Part shown: positions 22,064 through 24,312 of the stretch, piece by piece
Position numbering within the stretch: the first letter of the stretch is position 1
Layout of the letters: every line of letters begins with the position of its first letter
Assembly: GCA_023230755.1 (NCBI GenBank)
Contig: JALNWS010000041.1
Span: 1-24,312 of the forward strand
Source of the DNA: Azoarcus sp.
GTDB lineage: Bacteria; Pseudomonadota; Gammaproteobacteria; Burkholderiales; Rhodocyclaceae
Length of the DNA: 24,312 nucleotides
Direction: 5' to 3'
Position numbers and translations under genes: made by a program
Notes under the pieces: model-generated
What the model was told of the DNA's origin: nothing
Database searches by the model: none
What the model saw: only the letters and a program-made list of their open reading frames with translations

Positions 22064-22774
22064 TCATTCGAACGCCCGTCCTTCGCCCGCTTCCTCATGG
22101 GTTGCGCCGTCACGGATGTGGTAAATGCGCTTGAACGTGGGGATGATCTTCTCGTCATGAGTGACGACGATGATGGCGGTTTCGAACTGCCGGGCCATGT
22201 CGTTGAGGATGCGGATCACAGCCATGGCACGCTGGCTGTCGAGAGGCGCGGTGGGTTCATCCGCGAGGATCACCGGTGGGCGATTGACCAGGCCCCGCGC
22301 GATCGCAACCCGTTGCTGTTCGCCACCCGATAGTTGAGAAGGAATTGCGCGTGCGCGGTGCTGCACATCAAGCGCGGTGAGCAATTCCAGGGCCTTCGCA
22401 CGCGACTCCGCATTCCCGACGCCTGCGAGCATCGGCAACAGCGCCACGTTGTCGGTGACATCGAGAAACGGAATAAGGTATGGCGCCTGGAATACGAAAC
22501 CGATTTTGTCGCGCCGCAAGGCGCGCAGGTCACGGACTTTCCAGCCGTCGTCGTAGATCACCTCATCACCCAATGTCATGCGACCGGCGGTTGGATCGAT
22601 CACCGCGCCCAGGCACTTGAGCAGCGTGCTCTTGCCCGAACCCGACGGGCCGATCAGCCCCACCACTTCACCCGGTGCGACCTGCATGTCTACACCTTTC
22701 AGGGCATCGACAGCGGTGTCGCCATGACCATAACGTTTTGTCAAACCTTCGATGCGTATGCCTTTGGCGCTCAT
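22064..22774 (-). CDS. ABC transporter ATP-binding protein (MacB/LolD type)
   Basis: This 236-residue nucleotide-binding subunit powers the adjacent FtsX-domain permease from the cytoplasmic side. All motifs are present: Walker A GPSGSGKST (42-50), Q-loop Gln96 (FVFQAPYLIPF), signature LSGGEQQR (148-155), Walker B VILADE (168-173) and switch His206 (VTHD). The ADEPTAPLDS D-loop region has Ala-Pro where Gly-Asn or Ala-Ala are more usual. The overall form fits the MacB/LolD/DevA subfamily. It starts 3 bases after the permease stop, which supports a functional pair. The exported substrate cannot be told from sequence. Confidence 0.93.
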   Translation of the reverse strand: MSAKGIRIEGLTKRYGHGDTAVDALKGVDMQVAPGEVVGLIGPSGSGKSTLLKCLGAVIDPTAGRMTLGDEVIYDDGWKVRDLRALRRDKIGFVFQAPYLIPFLDVTDNVALLPMLAGVGNAESRAKALELLTALDVQHRARAIPSQLSGGEQQRVAIARGLVNRPPVILADEPTAPLDSQRAMAVIRILNDMARQFETAIIVVTHDEKIIPTFKRIYHIRDGATHEEAGEGRAFE

Positions 22775-22777
22775 CTC

Positions 22778-23983
22778 TCACCCTCCAATGGCTTCAGCCG
22801 GATCAACCTTGAGTGCCGTGCGGATGGCGACGACGCTTGCCAGCACACAGATCACGAGCAAGGCGAAGAATCCTGCGATGGAATCCATCGGCGTCAGCAA
22901 CACGTACTTTGGAAACAGCGGCGCGGCGAAGGTGGCGGTGATCTTGCCGACAACGAAGCCGATCAGGCCCAGGGCAAGCGCCTGCTGCATGATCATCGAG
23001 GCGATGGTGCGATTGCGGGTGCCAATGAGCTTCAGCACCGCGATCTCACGGATCTTGTCCATGGTCAGGGTGTAGATGATGAAGGCGACAATGGCCGCGC
23101 TGACAACGGCAAGAATCACCAGGAACATGGCGATCTGCTTGGCCGAGGTGGCGATGAGCTTGCCGACGAGAATGTCCTCCATCTGTGTCCGTGTGTAGAC
23201 CGTCAGACGCTTCCAGCGCCGGATGGATTCGGCGACATCATCCGGTGCGTGTCCAGGCTTCAGTGTGACCAGAACGGCGTTGACGAACGCGTTGGTGCTC
23301 TGTGAAGCAATCACCGCATCCAGCAGACCCGGCACGGCGGGTCGATTGAACGCCGGGTTCGCTTCGGTGCGGCGCCGGCTCTGCCAGATGGCATCGTTGT
23401 CCTTGAGGAACTGGGCCTCCTGGGCATCCTTGAGCGGAATGAAGACCATCGGGTCGCCGCTGGATGAGACCATGCGCCGGGTCAGCCCCACCAGGGTGTA
23501 TTGGTTGCGGCGGATTTTCACTACATCGCCGAGCTTGAAGCCGGTGGCGATGTCGGCGACCGCCTCATAATGAGCGCGTGTGATCTGGCGTCCGGCAACG
23601 AGGTAGGGCGGCCATCCGGGGGTGGTCCCCAAGTCGCCGGGTGCGATACCAACCACCATGCTGCGCACGTCATGTTCGCCCTTGCGGACCTGCATGGTGA
23701 GGTAGGTCACGTTTGCGGCACGGGCGACGCCGGGCATGGCGAGAATGGCGCGATAGAGGTCATCGTTAAGGCTGGAAGACTCCGCATAAGGGCCCAGCGT
23801 GTCCTTTTGCACGACCCACAGGTCCGCGCCGCTGTTGTCGAGCAGCGCCTTGCCGTCATCCACCATGCCCCGGTACACCCCGGCCATGACCAGGGTGACG
23901 CCTATCAGCAGACCCAGGCCGATGCCAGTGAAGACGAACTTTCCCCAGGAATGGAGGATGTCGCGGCCGGCAAGGCTGATCAT
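22778..23983 (-). CDS. ABC transporter permease with FtsX domain (MacB/DevC type)
   Basis: This 401-residue inner-membrane subunit has one N-terminal membrane helix (about 15-37), a large periplasmic domain (about 40-280), then three helices (284-306, 333-356, 368-390). This is the four-helix plan of MacB, LolC and DevC mechanotransmission permeases, which drive substrates from the periplasm outward rather than pumping through the membrane. The IREIAVLKLIGTRNRTI segment after helix 2 and the ending LKVDPAEAI are typical. Its ATG overlaps the adaptor stop codon by four bases (ATGA), so the genes are translationally coupled. Confidence 0.9.
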   Translation of the reverse strand: MISLAGRDILHSWGKFVFTGIGLGLLIGVTLVMAGVYRGMVDDGKALLDNSGADLWVVQKDTLGPYAESSSLNDDLYRAILAMPGVARAANVTYLTMQVRKGEHDVRSMVVGIAPGDLGTTPGWPPYLVAGRQITRAHYEAVADIATGFKLGDVVKIRRNQYTLVGLTRRMVSSSGDPMVFIPLKDAQEAQFLKDNDAIWQSRRRTEANPAFNRPAVPGLLDAVIASQSTNAFVNAVLVTLKPGHAPDDVAESIRRWKRLTVYTRTQMEDILVGKLIATSAKQIAMFLVILAVVSAAIVAFIIYTLTMDKIREIAVLKLIGTRNRTIASMIMQQALALGLIGFVVGKITATFAAPLFPKYVLLTPMDSIAGFFALLVICVLASVVAIRTALKVDPAEAIGG

Positions 23984-24312
23984 TTTGCGACTCCCGGAAT
24001 ATGGTCGACCACGTTGATGCGGCTGCGTGGCGTCAGCGCTCTTTCGCTATAGGTTACGACCTCGTCCCCATCGCTCAGTCCCTCGAGCACCTGAACGTAG
24101 CCATTGAGGTCGAAAACACCGAGCTTGACCGGGGAAAAGCGCAGGTCACCATCCACGATCTGCCAGACACCAAGCTTGTCGCCGTCACGCCGGACTGCGG
24201 CGTTGGGAATCAGTGGCGATGTCGGGAGTGCCGGCAGGTCGACCGTGACTTCAGCCAATTCACCTACCGGTGGCAGCGGCTCCGGTCTGCTGTCAAACGT
24301 CACCTTGGCGAG
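23980..24312 (-). CDS. Periplasmic adaptor (HlyD/MacA-type membrane fusion protein), C-terminal part
   Basis: Only the last 110 residues are in the window; the gene continues past the right edge. The segment PLIPNAAVRRDGDKLGVWQI, then a short strand region and LEGLSDGDEVVTYSERAL match the beta-barrel and membrane-proximal domains of adaptors that link an inner-membrane pump to a TolC-type duct. Its TGA overlaps the permease ATG. With the permease, ATPase and NodT-type duct it completes an ATP-driven tripartite exporter. RND-type adaptors share this fold, but the neighbouring ABC genes favour the ABC class. Confidence 0.85.
   Translation of the reverse strand, partial: LAKVTFDSRPEPLPPVGELAEVTVDLPALPTSPLIPNAAVRRDGDKLGVWQIVDGDLRFSPVKLGVFDLNGYVQVLEGLSDGDEVVTYSERALTPRSRINVVDHIPGVAK

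Noticed and set aside
22334..23305. A 323-codon plus-strand frame opposite the ABC permease and ATPase
   Set aside because: Both minus-strand genes carry clear motifs and coupled starts, and this frame has a His/Asp/Gln-rich translation typical of antisense.

Overview
The window is a piece of a chromosome from a betaproteobacterium. It most resembles the Azoarcus/Thauera/Aromatoleum group (Rhodocyclales). This rests on recalled protein resemblance, high GC in non-ribosomal genes and gene order, so the genus is an inference.

Positions 1-14046 hold the long ribosomal protein cluster (S10, spc and alpha operons), all on the + strand: the 3' end of tuf, then rpsJ, rplC, rplD, rplW, rplB, rpsS, rplV, rpsC, rplP, rpmC, rpsQ | rplN, rplX, rplE, rpsN, rpsH, rplF, rplR, rpsE, rpmD, rplO, secY, a decayed infA, rpmJ | rpsM, rpsK, rpsD, rpoA, rplQ, closed by a strong intrinsic terminator. 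Gaps are mostly 0-15 bases and many stop/start codons overlap. The few larger gaps carry recognisable signals: a -10 box inside a palindrome before rplC, a promoter overlapped by a long hairpin before rplN, and a candidate promoter before rpsM. The most unusual point is the secY-rpmJ interval. It has the length of infA and contains recognisable IF1 coding fragments, but in different frames with internal stops, so IF1 is probably supplied from another locus.

Positions 14077-20208 hold galE (+), a 99-residue protein of unknown function (-), uvrA (-), and a divergent pair of a YajR-like MFS transporter and ssb (+), which ends in a perfect 14-bp terminator hairpin. uvrA and the transporter share a 92-base divergent promoter region with no LexA box that I can see.

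Positions 20336-24312 hold a minus-strand operon that enters from the right edge: the C-terminus of a periplasmic adaptor (HlyD/MacA type), an FtsX-domain ABC permease, its MacB/LolD-type ATPase and a NodT-type outer-membrane lipoprotein. The first three genes overlap or nearly touch. Together they would form an ATP-driven tripartite exporter across both membranes, with unknown substrate.

I see no tRNA, rRNA, CRISPR array, insertion sequence or prophage. Most of the window is conserved housekeeping DNA.
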